Shown here piece by piece: positions 8,456 through 16,584 of a stretch of 64,000 nucleotides of DNA. The notes beneath the pieces are model-generated. The model saw only the letters and a program-made list of their open reading frames with translations. It was not told the DNA's origin and made no database searches. Each line of letters opens with the position of its first letter. The first letter of the stretch is position 1. Both the position numbers and the translations under genes were made by a program. Origin of the DNA: an uncultured Eubacteriales bacterium (GTDB lineage: Bacteria; Bacillota; Clostridia; Oscillospirales; Acutalibacteraceae); the NCBI GenBank assembly GCA_910584745.1, contig CAJUDG010000005.1, positions 62,001-126,000 of the forward strand, written 5' to 3'.

Positions 8456-8933
8456 TGGCAGCCCTCTTTTCCAAATTATCTATTCCGGCATACAGTTTTG
8501 ATAAAAGGATAAAAAGAGTTTCAATCTCTTTGTCTGTATAAACTTCAAAAAGATATTTCAATTCCTCTTGGTATTCAGAAAAGTCGTTTATATAAAAGTC
8601 ATTTACCTTTTCTGTGGGGCAGATACACATAGCTCTTATATCATGCGGGCTTTGCTGAATGGTAATAAACCCTTTTTTCATCAAAACATCAGCAAGCTTT
8701 TTGATATTTTGTCTTGAACAGCCCAGTATATTTCCTAATTGGGTAAATGTTAGCTGTTCCTTTGACTGCCGGACTATTGACAATAACATAAATTGCTTTA
8801 ACGATACCTTTGGGATATGTTTATCAAAAAGCGTTTGCAGCTTGTTTCCGGCGATAAATAATGTGCTGAAAATAGCTTTTCTTTGGTTATCCGTAGAGCT
8901 TGAATATTTTTGGGTCAACTCATCTAAATTCAT
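8442..8933 (-). CDS. MarR-family transcriptional regulator
   Basis: 163 residues with a winged helix in the middle: LTFTQLGNILGCSRQNIKKLADVLMKKGFITIQQSPHDIRA, where the wing has the DIRA variant of the D-x-R motif. It is the first gene of the redox operon and lies behind a consensus promoter whose -10 region is flanked by an imperfect inverted repeat. Autorepression with redox or small-molecule release is the obvious model, but the signal is unknown. AT-rich like its partners. Confidence 0.9.
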   Translation of the reverse strand: MNLDELTQKYSSSTDNQRKAIFSTLFIAGNKLQTLFDKHIPKVSLKQFMLLSIVRQSKEQLTFTQLGNILGCSRQNIKKLADVLMKKGFITIQQSPHDIRAMCICPTEKVNDFYINDFSEYQEELKYLFEVYTDKEIETLFILLSKLYAGIDNLEKRAANEKK

Positions 8934-8948
8934 GTAACCCTCCTTATT

Positions 8949-8997
8949 GGCAATTTGTTACGCTTTCAATTATAGCAACAAGTTACCTATATGTCAA
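8949..8997 (-). promoter_or_regulatory. Promoter and probable MarR operator
   Basis: On the minus strand TTGACA (8992-8997) and TATAAT (8969-8974) are 17 bases apart. Arms 8949-8961 and 8975-8987 form an imperfect inverted repeat, 10 of 13 positions, flanking the -10 box. Binding there would block RNA polymerase, consistent with autoregulation by the adjacent MarR protein. Confidence 0.7.
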
Positions 8998-9098
8998 TAC
9001 GAATGATAGAAATAAATGGGATTCCATAGCCTGTTATGCACATTTCCACAATGCCTGTCTTTTGGCCTTTTGTTTCTTTGGTTCGGAATAAAGAAAGC

Positions 9099-9317
9099 GG
9101 ATATTCAAAAATATATCTATGGGTATTGGAAGAAAACCATAAAGCAAGGAAATTTTATGAAGCTATGGGGTTTCGAGCAAACGGTGACAGTATTACTCAA
9201 AATATCGGAGGAGAAGATTGCATAGAAATCAGATATAAATTCAGTCTTGCCGGAGAAGTAGCGCCGTTTGTTGTCAGCAGCCCGTCTCACGGTCTGCGTG
9301 TAGTCCTTGTAAACTGA
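9099..9317 (+). pseudogene. C-terminal fragment of a GNAT acetyltransferase
   Basis: One frame reads LWVLEENHKARKFYEAMGF followed by IEIRYKF, the last motif of GNAT N-acetyltransferases, where the NxxAxxFYExxGF segment contacts acetyl-CoA. The acetyl-CoA pyrophosphate-binding loop and everything N-terminal are absent, and the coding signal fades upstream of about 9099. The fragment is AT-rich and sits at the right edge of the scar region. The final ~25 residues (SPSHGLRVVLVN) do not belong to the GNAT fold and probably come from a junction with other DNA. Confidence 0.65.
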
Positions 9318-9359
9318 CCTAAACCGCGCTGAAAATATTTTTCTTAAGGCGGGGGAAGG

Positions 9360-10403
9360 TCAGCTCCGGCAGCTCTCCCGCACTTTCAGCTCAGGGTGCA
9401 GCTTCAGCACCTGGCTCTGCTGATGTCCGCCCATCATGTCCAGCAATGCGGAAATCACGGCCCGTCCAAGCAGCTCGTTATGCTGGTCTATGGCAGTCAG
9501 CCGGGGCGTAAAATACTCCGCGTCAAAGAACTGGTCGCAGCTGATTACGGACACATCATCGGGCACTCTCAGCCCATGGTCGGCCAGCGCCCGATACGCG
9601 CCCAGGGCCACGCTGTCGTTCATGGCAATCAGCGCGGTAAAAACCGCTTCACGCCGAATGAGCCGGTCTGCCGCTTTCCAGCCGTCCGGGGAATAGTAGT
9701 CGGAGGTGGAGACAAGACCCGTATCATATGGGAGGCCCAATGCGGACAGGGCGTCCCCATAGGAGCCCAGGCGCTGTTCCGTAATGGCCACGTCCGTCTC
9801 GCCGCCCACAAAGGCAATTCTTCTGTGCCCCAGTGAGAACAGGTACTCCACGGCCATATATATTCCCTGGCCCCGCTCCCGCTGCATAAACTGGCAGCGG
9901 GAATTTTCCACCGGGTTTCCCAGCACGACCACGGGGAGCCGCGCCGCCATATCCTCAAGACCCCGCCGGTACTCCGGCCGCAGCCGCACCAAATCGGCCT
10001 GGCCGCCCACGACAAGCACGCCGTCCACGCTCTTTTCCTGCATGACCTTAAAGGCCTCCAGCTCATTGCGGGTCGTCTCACCGGCGGTGGCCGCCGAAAA
10101 GCCGGTATTGAACAGCAGCACCGAGTAGCCGGCCCTCTGGGCGGCGACGGATATCTCCCGGAACATGGCGGTAAAATATGGGTTGGTGATGTCCGGAATG
10201 ATGACCCCGATGATCATGCTCCTGCGGTTTACAAGTCCCCGGGCAAAGCCGCTGGGAGAGTATGCGTATTTCTCTATCACCTGCTCCACTCTCCGGCGTA
10301 TATCCTCCGACACCGGCGCGGAGCCGTTTATCACCCGCGAAACCGTGGAGACAGACACGCCGCTTTCCCGGGCGATCTGCCGGATAGTAACGGTGGTTTT
10401 CAT
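9360..10403 (-). CDS. LacI-family transcriptional repressor
   Basis: 347 residues from the ATG at 10403, which sits behind GGAGGG. An upstream in-frame ATG at 10547 would add 48 residues lacking any family resemblance and lies beyond the gene's promoter. The N-terminus has the LacI helix-turn-helix and hinge (IRQIARESGVSVSTVSRVINGSAPVSEDIRRRV, then SPSGFARGLVNRRS). The rest is a periplasmic-binding-protein-like sugar domain. It is divergent from the GH9/ROK/NagB operon, whose promoter contains a LacI-type palindrome, so it most probably represses that operon until a sugar ligand is present. Confidence 0.92.
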   Translation of the reverse strand: MKTTVTIRQIARESGVSVSTVSRVINGSAPVSEDIRRRVEQVIEKYAYSPSGFARGLVNRRSMIIGVIIPDITNPYFTAMFREISVAAQRAGYSVLLFNTGFSAATAGETTRNELEAFKVMQEKSVDGVLVVGGQADLVRLRPEYRRGLEDMAARLPVVVLGNPVENSRCQFMQRERGQGIYMAVEYLFSLGHRRIAFVGGETDVAITEQRLGSYGDALSALGLPYDTGLVSTSDYYSPDGWKAADRLIRREAVFTALIAMNDSVALGAYRALADHGLRVPDDVSVISCDQFFDAEYFTPRLTAIDQHNELLGRAVISALLDMMGGHQQSQVLKLHPELKVRESCRS

Positions 10404-10437
10404 AGGCTTCCCTCCTGCGTTGAGATAGCTTTCAAAC

Positions 10438-10466
10438 AGTATAGCAAAAAAGTGCCTCCTGTGCAA
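10438..10466 (-). promoter_or_regulatory. Promoter for the LacI-family gene
   Basis: On the minus strand TTGCAC and TATACT are separated by 17 bases, about 35 bases upstream of the start codon. Confidence 0.65.
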
Positions 10467-10507
10467 GTGTACAGATTCTGAGAATAATCTTTGTCGGTAA
10501 TTGCTAA

Positions 10508-10536
10508 TTGCTGTGAAAGCGTTTTCACAGTATAGT
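10508..10536 (+). promoter_or_regulatory. Promoter of the GH9/ROK/NagB operon with embedded LacI-type operator
   Basis: TTGCTG (10508-10513) and TATAGT (10531-10536) are 17 bases apart. The spacer is almost filled by the near-perfect palindrome CTGTGAAAGCGTTTTCACAG (10511-10530), with the central CG and TGAAA/TTTCA arms typical of LacI/CcpA-family operators. A bound repressor would sit between the two hexamers. The divergent LacI-family gene is the likely binder; a CcpA cre site is an alternative reading of the same sequence. Confidence 0.85.
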
Positions 10537-10563
10537 GATGGTATCATATTTATCAGGAGGGAA

Positions 10564-12915
10564 ATGATGGATAGCGAGTTTGAAAGGGAGCTGAAAGAGA
10601 GCCTGTATATCCACCGCCCGCTGCCTCTTCATCGGGAGCGTGGCCTGGAGAGCGGGTTCCCACACAAAAAAGTATTGGCGGAACGCGATTTATCGGCCGT
10701 TCCCCGGGCGGAAGGCACCGCTTTGTTGGAGGAGTTCCCGGACTATCTGCGCATGACCGCCCCCTTGCGGTCAGAACGCTGGCCGGAGGGATCCCCCGCG
10801 GACGGCGATTACTGCAGCTTCGGCACGGCCCGGCTGGCCTTTTCCTTTGACAGGGAGGACTGGCGGGGGTACAACCGCCTGCGTTTTTGGGTACGGCCCT
10901 ACATAGAAGGGGCGCGCATTCTGCACCTAAACGCCGGCATAGTCAGCCAGGGGAAAACGCCCGTCCCCGATCCATACGGCAGGGAGGGGGCCACAGTCTT
11001 TGATTTGGAGAACGGCGTGTGGCAGGAGTGTGTCTGGGAGTTCGCCGCCATGCCCCGGGACGCGGTGTGCAGGCTCTGCTTTTACGTTTTTTGCAGCGGA
11101 CATGATGTTTCCGCCGGGGATACGCTGTCCTACGACTTCAGGAATATCCGTTTGGAGCAGATAGAAAATCCCGAGCATGAGCTGGGATGGGAGAGCTCCG
11201 CGCCGGGTATCCGGCTCTCCGCGGCGGGCTATTGGCCCCGGGGAAGCAAGACCGCCATTGCCGCCGGAGCGGGAGAGCTTTTTCGGCTGACAGACGCTGA
11301 AACAGGCGGGACGGTTTATACCGGACAGGTCCGGCACGTTGAGAATGAGCGGGGCCGTTTCGACGTTCTGGACTTCTCGGAATATGACCGCCCCGGGCGG
11401 TACCGGCTTGAGAGCGGGGGGCTGCCCTATGCCGACGTGCTTCTGAATGACCCCAGCGAAGAGGCCCTATGGAAGGCGGTAAACTTTTTCTACTGCCAGC
11501 GCTGCGGTTTCCCTGTGCCGGGGAAGCACAGCTCCTGCCACCATGATATCGTTGCCCGGCATAAGGGAGTATCGCTCAGTTATTCCGGCGGCTGGCACGA
11601 TGCGGGGGACCAGTCCCAGCAGTCGGCCCAGACCGGGGAGATCGTACAGGCGCTATTTGAGTGCGCGAGGCGGTGCAGGGCCGGTTCTCCGCTGTACCTG
11701 CGGCTGATGGAGGAGGCCCAGTGGGGGCTGGACTTTATCCTGCGCACCCGCTTCGGGGACGGCTTCCGCGCCACAAGCGCAGGGGCCACTAGGTATACTG
11801 ACGGCCTTATGGGAAACTTTGACGATGTTGAGGCCCGGGTACACGACCATGCCTTTGAGAACTTCCTGTTCGCCGGTATTGAAGCCCATGCCGCCCATGC
11901 GCTGAAGGACTATGACGGCGGTCTTGCCCAGTGCGCATTGAAAGCCGCCCGGGAGGATTTTGCCTTTGCACGAGAAAAGTTCTCTCAAACCGGCGTGGAG
12001 CCGTTTCATATGTACGAGCATACCTACAATAGCGGGCTTTCACAGTATTACGCGGTGATCGTGTGGGCGGCTGGCTGGCTTTATGAGACAACCGCAGCGG
12101 AGGAGTACGCCATAATCTCCAGGGAGTACGGCGAAAAGCTGATCGCCTGCCAGGAGCGGGGCGCTTTGCCCTTTGGAGGCTTCTTCTACCGGGACGAGAG
12201 CCATCGTGACATCGTGCACTTTAACCATCAGGCCCGGGAGCACCAGTTCATGCAGGCGCTTGAGATTCTCTGCCGCACACAGCCGGAGCGGTCTGAAAAA
12301 GCGCTGTGGGAGAGCGCCATGAGACGGTACGGGGATTACTTAAAGTTTATCGCCGGTAACACCGCCCCCTACGGTATGCTCCCCGCCGGGGTCCATAGGC
12401 TTGACGAACCGGAGAACCGGGAGCTGTTTCCTTATCTGCACGTCTGCTGCGATTATGAGGCGGAGCGGGAAAACTATCGGGCCCAGCTCAAGGCGGGCAG
12501 GGATTTAGGCGGCGGGTTTGTGCTGCGGAATTTCCCGGTGTGGTTCTCCTTCCGGGGGAATGCGGCCGTTATGCTCTCCATGGGCAAAGCGGCGGGGATT
12601 CTGGGACGGTATTTCCAGGATAAGGAGCTTTCACAGCTGGCCCGGGAGCAGCTCTACTGGATGTGGGGCAAGAACCCCTTTGGTCAATCGCTGGTGTACG
12701 GCATGGGGCAAAATTACTGCCGCCAGTACGCGGTGCTCACCGGCGAGAGCGTGGGCGAGGTGCCTGTGGGGGTCGAGACCCTGGAAAACGGCGACGAGCC
12801 CTACTGGCCACAGAACAACAACGCCACCTACCGGGAGGTATGGGTGGGCTCGGCCTGCCGGTATGTACAGGTTTTGGGGGAACTGCTGAGACAGGAGGAA
12901 GAGGATGATGAATAA
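10564..12915 (+). CDS. Glycoside hydrolase family 9-like protein
   Basis: About 784 residues. Two adjacent ATGs (10564, 10567) follow AGGAGG; the second has the more usual spacing. An upstream frame extension into the promoter is rejected. The N-terminal ~200 residues form a beta domain, followed by an Ig-like CelD_N-type segment (residues about 210-300: GIRLSAAGYWPRGSKTA). An (alpha/alpha)6 barrel follows with the GH9 signature SGGWHDAGD (Asp346 and Asp349) and a late glutamate in YREVWVG (Glu758) where GH9 has its proton donor. There is no signal peptide, so it acts on imported oligosaccharides. GH9 includes endoglucanases but also exo-glucosaminidases; the neighbouring ROK and NagB-like genes fit an amino- or phospho-sugar route, by inference. 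Confidence 0.82.
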   Translation: MMDSEFERELKESLYIHRPLPLHRERGLESGFPHKKVLAERDLSAVPRAEGTALLEEFPDYLRMTAPLRSERWPEGSPADGDYCSFGTARLAFSFDREDWRGYNRLRFWVRPYIEGARILHLNAGIVSQGKTPVPDPYGREGATVFDLENGVWQECVWEFAAMPRDAVCRLCFYVFCSGHDVSAGDTLSYDFRNIRLEQIENPEHELGWESSAPGIRLSAAGYWPRGSKTAIAAGAGELFRLTDAETGGTVYTGQVRHVENERGRFDVLDFSEYDRPGRYRLESGGLPYADVLLNDPSEEALWKAVNFFYCQRCGFPVPGKHSSCHHDIVARHKGVSLSYSGGWHDAGDQSQQSAQTGEIVQALFECARRCRAGSPLYLRLMEEAQWGLDFILRTRFGDGFRATSAGATRYTDGLMGNFDDVEARVHDHAFENFLFAGIEAHAAHALKDYDGGLAQCALKAAREDFAFAREKFSQTGVEPFHMYEHTYNSGLSQYYAVIVWAAGWLYETTAAEEYAIISREYGEKLIACQERGALPFGGFFYRDESHRDIVHFNHQAREHQFMQALEILCRTQPERSEKALWESAMRRYGDYLKFIAGNTAPYGMLPAGVHRLDEPENRELFPYLHVCCDYEAERENYRAQLKAGRDLGGGFVLRNFPVWFSFRGNAAVMLSMGKAAGILGRYFQDKELSQLAREQLYWMWGKNPFGQSLVYGMGQNYCRQYAVLTGESVGEVPVGVETLENGDEPYWPQNNNATYREVWVGSACRYVQVLGELLRQEEEDDE

Positions 12916-13858
12916 GACGTATATCGGGATAGACTTAGGCGGTACAAGCCTGAAATTGGGCGAAGCAGACGGCGCCGGAAAGATTTTGCGCCAAACCTCC
13001 GTGCCGTCGGGCTATCTGACCCAGCGGGAGTCCCTGGACTTGACTGAGCGGGCGCTGGGGGCCTTTTTGGCCCGATCCGTGGGAAAGCCCGCCGCCGTCG
13101 GCATGGGCCTGCTGGGCCGGATAGACAGCGGGCGGGGCCTATGGCTTGAACTGGATCATGACCGCCGGGAGGAGCTGCCTGTGGCGGAAATACTCTCCAA
13201 AAGGGCCGGGCTGCCCTGCTATATTGACAACGACGTCCGAAGCGCGGCAAAAGCCGAGCTGCTTTTCGGCAGTGCCGGGGGCCTAAAAAACTGGGCATAT
13301 GTGAATGTGGGCACCGGCGTCGCGGCGGCAGTATTTTCCGGCGGCAGGCCGGTACGAGGCGGGCATTTTAACGCCGGTGAGGTTGGACACACCGCATCGG
13401 GAGTCGGCTTTCACGCTCCATGCTCCTGCGGCAGGCCGGACTGTGTGGAGCCGGTGGCCTCGGGTATGGGGCTGGATCTATGCGCCAGGCTTCTTGCGCC
13501 GGAGTTTCCGGACACAAAGCTGAAAATCCCGGAGAGCGGGCGTGTCAGGGCGGAGGATATTTTTGCCCTATACGGCGAGGACCCTCTCTGCCGAACCCTT
13601 ACCGATAACGCGGCGAAAGCCCTTGCCAACCTGCTGATGAACCTCGTTCGGTTCTGCGACCCGGAGAAAATCGTGCTGTGCGGCGGAGTCATGACCGGAG
13701 GGTTTCTGCTGGATAAAATCAAGGCTTATCTGAACCGGTTTACCATGCGCTATGTGACCGGCGGCATTGTGCTGAGCCCCATTCCGCCCCAGGATATCGG
13801 CGTTCTGGGAGCCTGTGCCAACGCCATCATGTACAACAAGGAGGAGACCTATGCTTGA
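12905..13858 (+). CDS. ROK-family sugar kinase
   Basis: 317 residues; its start overlaps the GH9 stop by 11 bases. The phosphate-binding motif GIDLGGTSLKLG is at residues 8-19, and the zinc-binding ROK cluster CSCGRPDCVEP lies near 171-181. A C-terminal glycine-rich LCGG loop completes the ATP site. It has no N-terminal DNA-binding domain, so it is a kinase (glucokinase, N-acetylglucosamine or allose type) rather than a NagC-like repressor. It probably phosphorylates the monosaccharide released by the upstream hydrolase. Confidence 0.9.
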   Translation: MMNKTYIGIDLGGTSLKLGEADGAGKILRQTSVPSGYLTQRESLDLTERALGAFLARSVGKPAAVGMGLLGRIDSGRGLWLELDHDRREELPVAEILSKRAGLPCYIDNDVRSAAKAELLFGSAGGLKNWAYVNVGTGVAAAVFSGGRPVRGGHFNAGEVGHTASGVGFHAPCSCGRPDCVEPVASGMGLDLCARLLAPEFPDTKLKIPESGRVRAEDIFALYGEDPLCRTLTDNAAKALANLLMNLVRFCDPEKIVLCGGVMTGGFLLDKIKAYLNRFTMRYVTGGIVLSPIPPQDIGVLGACANAIMYNKEETYA

Positions 13859-14606
13859 CATACGGATCATGAAGGATGAGAAGGATTTTGACATAGCCGC
13901 CGCCTGGGAGATAATCGGCCAGATGCTGCGAAAGCCCGATTCGGTAATCGGCCTTTCCACCGGGCAGACCACTAAGAATATGCACGCCATCGTCAGCCAT
14001 ATCTATAGCCAGTACCCCTTTGACACCAGTCGGGTCACGCTGTTCAATGTGGACGAGCTGACAAACCTGCCACGCAGCTATAAGGGGTGCTGCTATACCA
14101 TGATAAGGGAGCAGCTTGCTGACCCGCTGGGCATTCCTGACGGGCGGTTCATCATGCCGGCGACCATCTCTGACGATTACGCCGCGGAGTGTGAAAATTT
14201 TCAGCGGGCCATTGAGGCCCGGGGCGGGGCGGACCTGCAAATGCTGGGCCTGGGCTATAACGGGCATATCGGCATAAACCAGCCGGGCACCGCCTTTGGC
14301 AGCGAGACCTGGGTGTCGCCTATGGACCCGGTCTTTGAGGAGCGGGTGCGCCGGGAAACAGGCGTAGGGCCAGAGCATCCGCTGGGCGGGCTGACCTTAG
14401 GCATACGCACCATCATGCACACGAAACGCATTGCTCTGGTTGCAAAGGGGGCGCATAAGGCTGAGATGGTGGAGAAAATGCTGAAGGGCCCGGTGACGGA
14501 GGATATCCCCGCCTCTGTACTACAGCTGCACCCCAGCTGCACCTTCCTGCTGGACGCTGAGGCGGGCCGGTATGTTACGGATATGGAGGGCGCGCGCTTA
14601 TGCTGA
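13851..14606 (+). CDS. NagB/RpiA/SoxC-fold sugar-phosphate isomerase/deaminase-like protein with altered active site
   Basis: 251 residues from the ATG at 13851 behind AAGGAGGA, overlapping the ROK gene by 8 bases. The fold follows glucosamine-6-phosphate deaminase throughout: phosphate loop LSTGQTTKNMH, FNVDEL (matching the Asp72 region of E. coli NagB) and a C-terminal SVLQLHPSCTFLLD. However the catalytic loop reads GLGYNGHIGINQPG. Compared with E. coli NagB, Asp141 is Asn and Glu148 is Gln, while His143 is kept. A canonical deaminase is therefore doubtful; another isomerisation or lactonase-type reaction on a phosphosugar is possible. Called from the family comparison, not from an alignment search. 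Confidence 0.8.
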   Translation: MLDIRIMKDEKDFDIAAAWEIIGQMLRKPDSVIGLSTGQTTKNMHAIVSHIYSQYPFDTSRVTLFNVDELTNLPRSYKGCCYTMIREQLADPLGIPDGRFIMPATISDDYAAECENFQRAIEARGGADLQMLGLGYNGHIGINQPGTAFGSETWVSPMDPVFEERVRRETGVGPEHPLGGLTLGIRTIMHTKRIALVAKGAHKAEMVEKMLKGPVTEDIPASVLQLHPSCTFLLDAEAGRYVTDMEGARLC

Positions 14607-15469
14607 GAATCGGCTTTGCGGACTACTACCTGGACAACTGGCACGCCAACTATTACCCCGGTTTTCTGCGGGAGGCCATCGCCCTGCTGGGCCTCGACGC
14701 AGCGGTTACCCACGCATTTGCCATCCACGACAGTCCCCCGCAGGGCGGCGCGTCTACCCTGGACTGGTGCCGGGAGAGGGATATCGTCCCTGCCGGAAGC
14801 ATGGAGGAGCTGGTAGAGAGCGTCGACGCGGTCATGGTCATCGCGGCGGATGATTCCGCTTGGCACGAGCAGGTGGCGGAGCTGCCGCTGAAAAGCGGGA
14901 AGCCGGTGTTTGTGGACAAGACCTTTGCTCCAAGTCTGGCGGCGGGAAAGCGTATGTTTGCCCTGGCGGAGGAGCACGGCACGCCGGTGTTTTCGTCATC
15001 GGCCCAGCGGTACTGCCAGGATATTCTGGACTGGCAGGCGGCGCACAGGGAGCGCCCCCGGTTCGTGTCCACCGTGGGGCCCCACTCGCTGGCCAGCTAC
15101 GCCGTCCACCAGCTGGAGCCTATCGTGGCGCTGATGGGACCCGGGGTAAAGCGCCTGAAGGCCTTTGCGGTGGGCAGCGCCGTCACTCAGTTGATCCTGG
15201 ACTATGGGGACGGACGGCTGGCCAGCTTTGTCCAGAGTCCACAGCCGTACGCTGAGTTCAACTTCATGGTGTCGGACGGTGAGAGCGGGGCGCGGCTGAA
15301 AAGCGACGACAGGAATTTTTACAGTAACCTTATGAAAGCTATCCTGGGCTTTTTTGTAACAAAGGCGGTCCCTGTTCCCCATGAGGAAACTTTGGAGATA
15401 TTGGCGATTATAGATGCGGCAAGAGAGGCCCGCAGGCGGCCCGATACTTGGATCGATATTATAATATAA
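14600..15469 (+). CDS. Gfo/Idh/MocA-like NAD(P)-binding protein
   Basis: 289 residues, shorter than typical Gfo/Idh/MocA proteins (330-380). The start overlaps the NagB-like stop by 7 bases. The N-terminal half is Rossmann-like (MLRIGFADYYLDNWHANYYPG, then VDAVMVIAADDSAWHEQV). GKPVFVDKTFAPS stands where the family normally has the EKP lysine motif, so the catalytic lysine is present but its surroundings differ. The rest is a shortened alpha/beta dimerisation domain. It is likely an oxidoreductase acting on a sugar or inositol derivative; a non-catalytic role cannot be excluded given the divergent nucleotide-binding loop. Confidence 0.75.
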   Translation: MLRIGFADYYLDNWHANYYPGFLREAIALLGLDAAVTHAFAIHDSPPQGGASTLDWCRERDIVPAGSMEELVESVDAVMVIAADDSAWHEQVAELPLKSGKPVFVDKTFAPSLAAGKRMFALAEEHGTPVFSSSAQRYCQDILDWQAAHRERPRFVSTVGPHSLASYAVHQLEPIVALMGPGVKRLKAFAVGSAVTQLILDYGDGRLASFVQSPQPYAEFNFMVSDGESGARLKSDDRNFYSNLMKAILGFFVTKAVPVPHEETLEILAIIDAAREARRRPDTWIDIII

Positions 15470-15480
15470 AGGAGGAAGCC

Positions 15481-16128
15481 ATGAAGGTTTTGGTGATTTC
15501 AGACGACACCTGGCATCCTGCCGAGGTGGTCGAGATGGGGCTTGCGCCCCTAAAGCGCAAGTTTGACATGACCTGTATCTGTACCGCGAAGGACATTCTC
15601 ACGCCGAAGTATCTGCGCAGTTTTGACGTGGTGATGGTCTGCAAGGGGGACTGCATCAACGGCGGCAACCATGAGCCATGGTTCGAGGAGGGCGTAACCG
15701 AGGTCATGCCCCGGGACTTCAAACGCTATGTGGAGGAGGGCGGAGCCTTTATCGCCCTTCATGCCGGGAACTGCTTTCGGGAGGGCGAAACCATGACAGA
15801 GCTTACCGGTAATTATTTTATCGGCCACCCGCCCCGGTGCGAGGTGACTCTGCACTTTGAGCATATCCCCCTGACAGATGGCGCGGAAGATTTTACGGAG
15901 CGGGACGAGCACTACCAGATCGCCGTTATCGCCGGGGACGCGGTGCCCTTTGCCCACTCTGTCTCCCAGACCGGCGGCAGGCAGATAGCGGGCTATACCC
16001 GGGAGCTGGGGCTGGGCCGCGTGGCGGTGTATACCCCGGGGCACACGCTGGCCATGCTTTCCCACCCTTCTACGCAAAAGATACTGGAAAATCTTATAGC
16101 CTGGGCAGGCGGGAAGAGGGCGGTATAA
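15481..16128 (+). CDS. ThuA-like domain protein
   Basis: 215 residues starting at an ATG 6 bases after AAAGGAGG. The protein has the class I glutamine-amidotransferase-like fold of the ThuA family: MKVLVISDDTWHPAE, a central GGAFIALHAGNCFR nucleophile-elbow region, and HPPRCEVTLHFEH. ThuA-like proteins often accompany Gfo/Idh/MocA oxidoreductases in trehalose and 3-keto-sugar catabolism, but their chemistry is poorly defined. It is the last gene of the LacI-controlled operon; the following arr gene looks like an insertion. Confidence 0.85.
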   Translation: MKVLVISDDTWHPAEVVEMGLAPLKRKFDMTCICTAKDILTPKYLRSFDVVMVCKGDCINGGNHEPWFEEGVTEVMPRDFKRYVEEGGAFIALHAGNCFREGETMTELTGNYFIGHPPRCEVTLHFEHIPLTDGAEDFTERDEHYQIAVIAGDAVPFAHSVSQTGGRQIAGYTRELGLGRVAVYTPGHTLAMLSHPSTQKILENLIAWAGGKRAV

Positions 16129-16170
16129 TGGCGCCGCCGACAAACTTGAAATTTAAAGAGGGCAAGTTAT

Positions 16171-16584
16171 ATGAAGGGTGATTTTGTGTTTAGTAAAGGC
16201 TCGTTTTTTCATGGAACAAAGGCAGCGCTGAAGATCGGAAATTTTTTGATTACAGGACAGAGAAAGAATTATAATGATGATAGAAAATCCGAGTATGTCT
16301 ACTTTGCCGGGACATTGGACGCTGCGATTTGGGGGGCGGAATTGGCAGAGGGAAGCAGTCAGGAAAAAATATACGTTGTTGAACCAACGGGAGAGTTTGA
16401 AGATGATCCTAATCTTACAGATAAAAAATTTCCAGGGAATCCTACGAAATCTTATAGGACCAAACATCCGCTGAAAATTGTCGCTGAGGTGACAAAGTGG
16501 GAAGGACATTCTCCCGCCCTGATCAATAGTATGCTTGAAAATCTTAGAGACCTGTCTGAAAAAGGAATAAAAGCAATCGATTAG
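16171..16584 (+). CDS. arr: Rifamycin ADP-ribosyltransferase
   Basis: 137 residues, the usual length of Arr. Conserved segments run along the whole protein: FFHGTKAALKIGNFL, YVYFAGTLDAAIWGAELA, YVVEPTGEFEDDPN and TDKKFPGNPTKSYR. Arr transfers ADP-ribose from NAD to a hydroxyl of the rifamycin ansa bridge and so inactivates the drug. The gene is AT-rich, unrelated to its sugar-catabolic neighbours, and stands alone with its own ribosome site (AGAGGG), all consistent with horizontal gain. No transposase is attached, so mobility today is not shown. Confidence 0.9.
   Translation: MKGDFVFSKGSFFHGTKAALKIGNFLITGQRKNYNDDRKSEYVYFAGTLDAAIWGAELAEGSSQEKIYVVEPTGEFEDDPNLTDKKFPGNPTKSYRTKHPLKIVAEVTKWEGHSPALINSMLENLRDLSEKGIKAID

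Noticed and set aside
7495..9340. Complete insertion sequence or transposase in the AT-rich region
   Set aside because: No transposase motif or terminal inverted repeats were found; only gene fragments and an intact redox operon.
15448..15475. Promoter from the TATTATAATATA string before the ThuA-like gene
   Set aside because: It is the end of the upstream coding sequence, lacks a -35 box at suitable spacing, and the genes are 11 bases apart in one operon.
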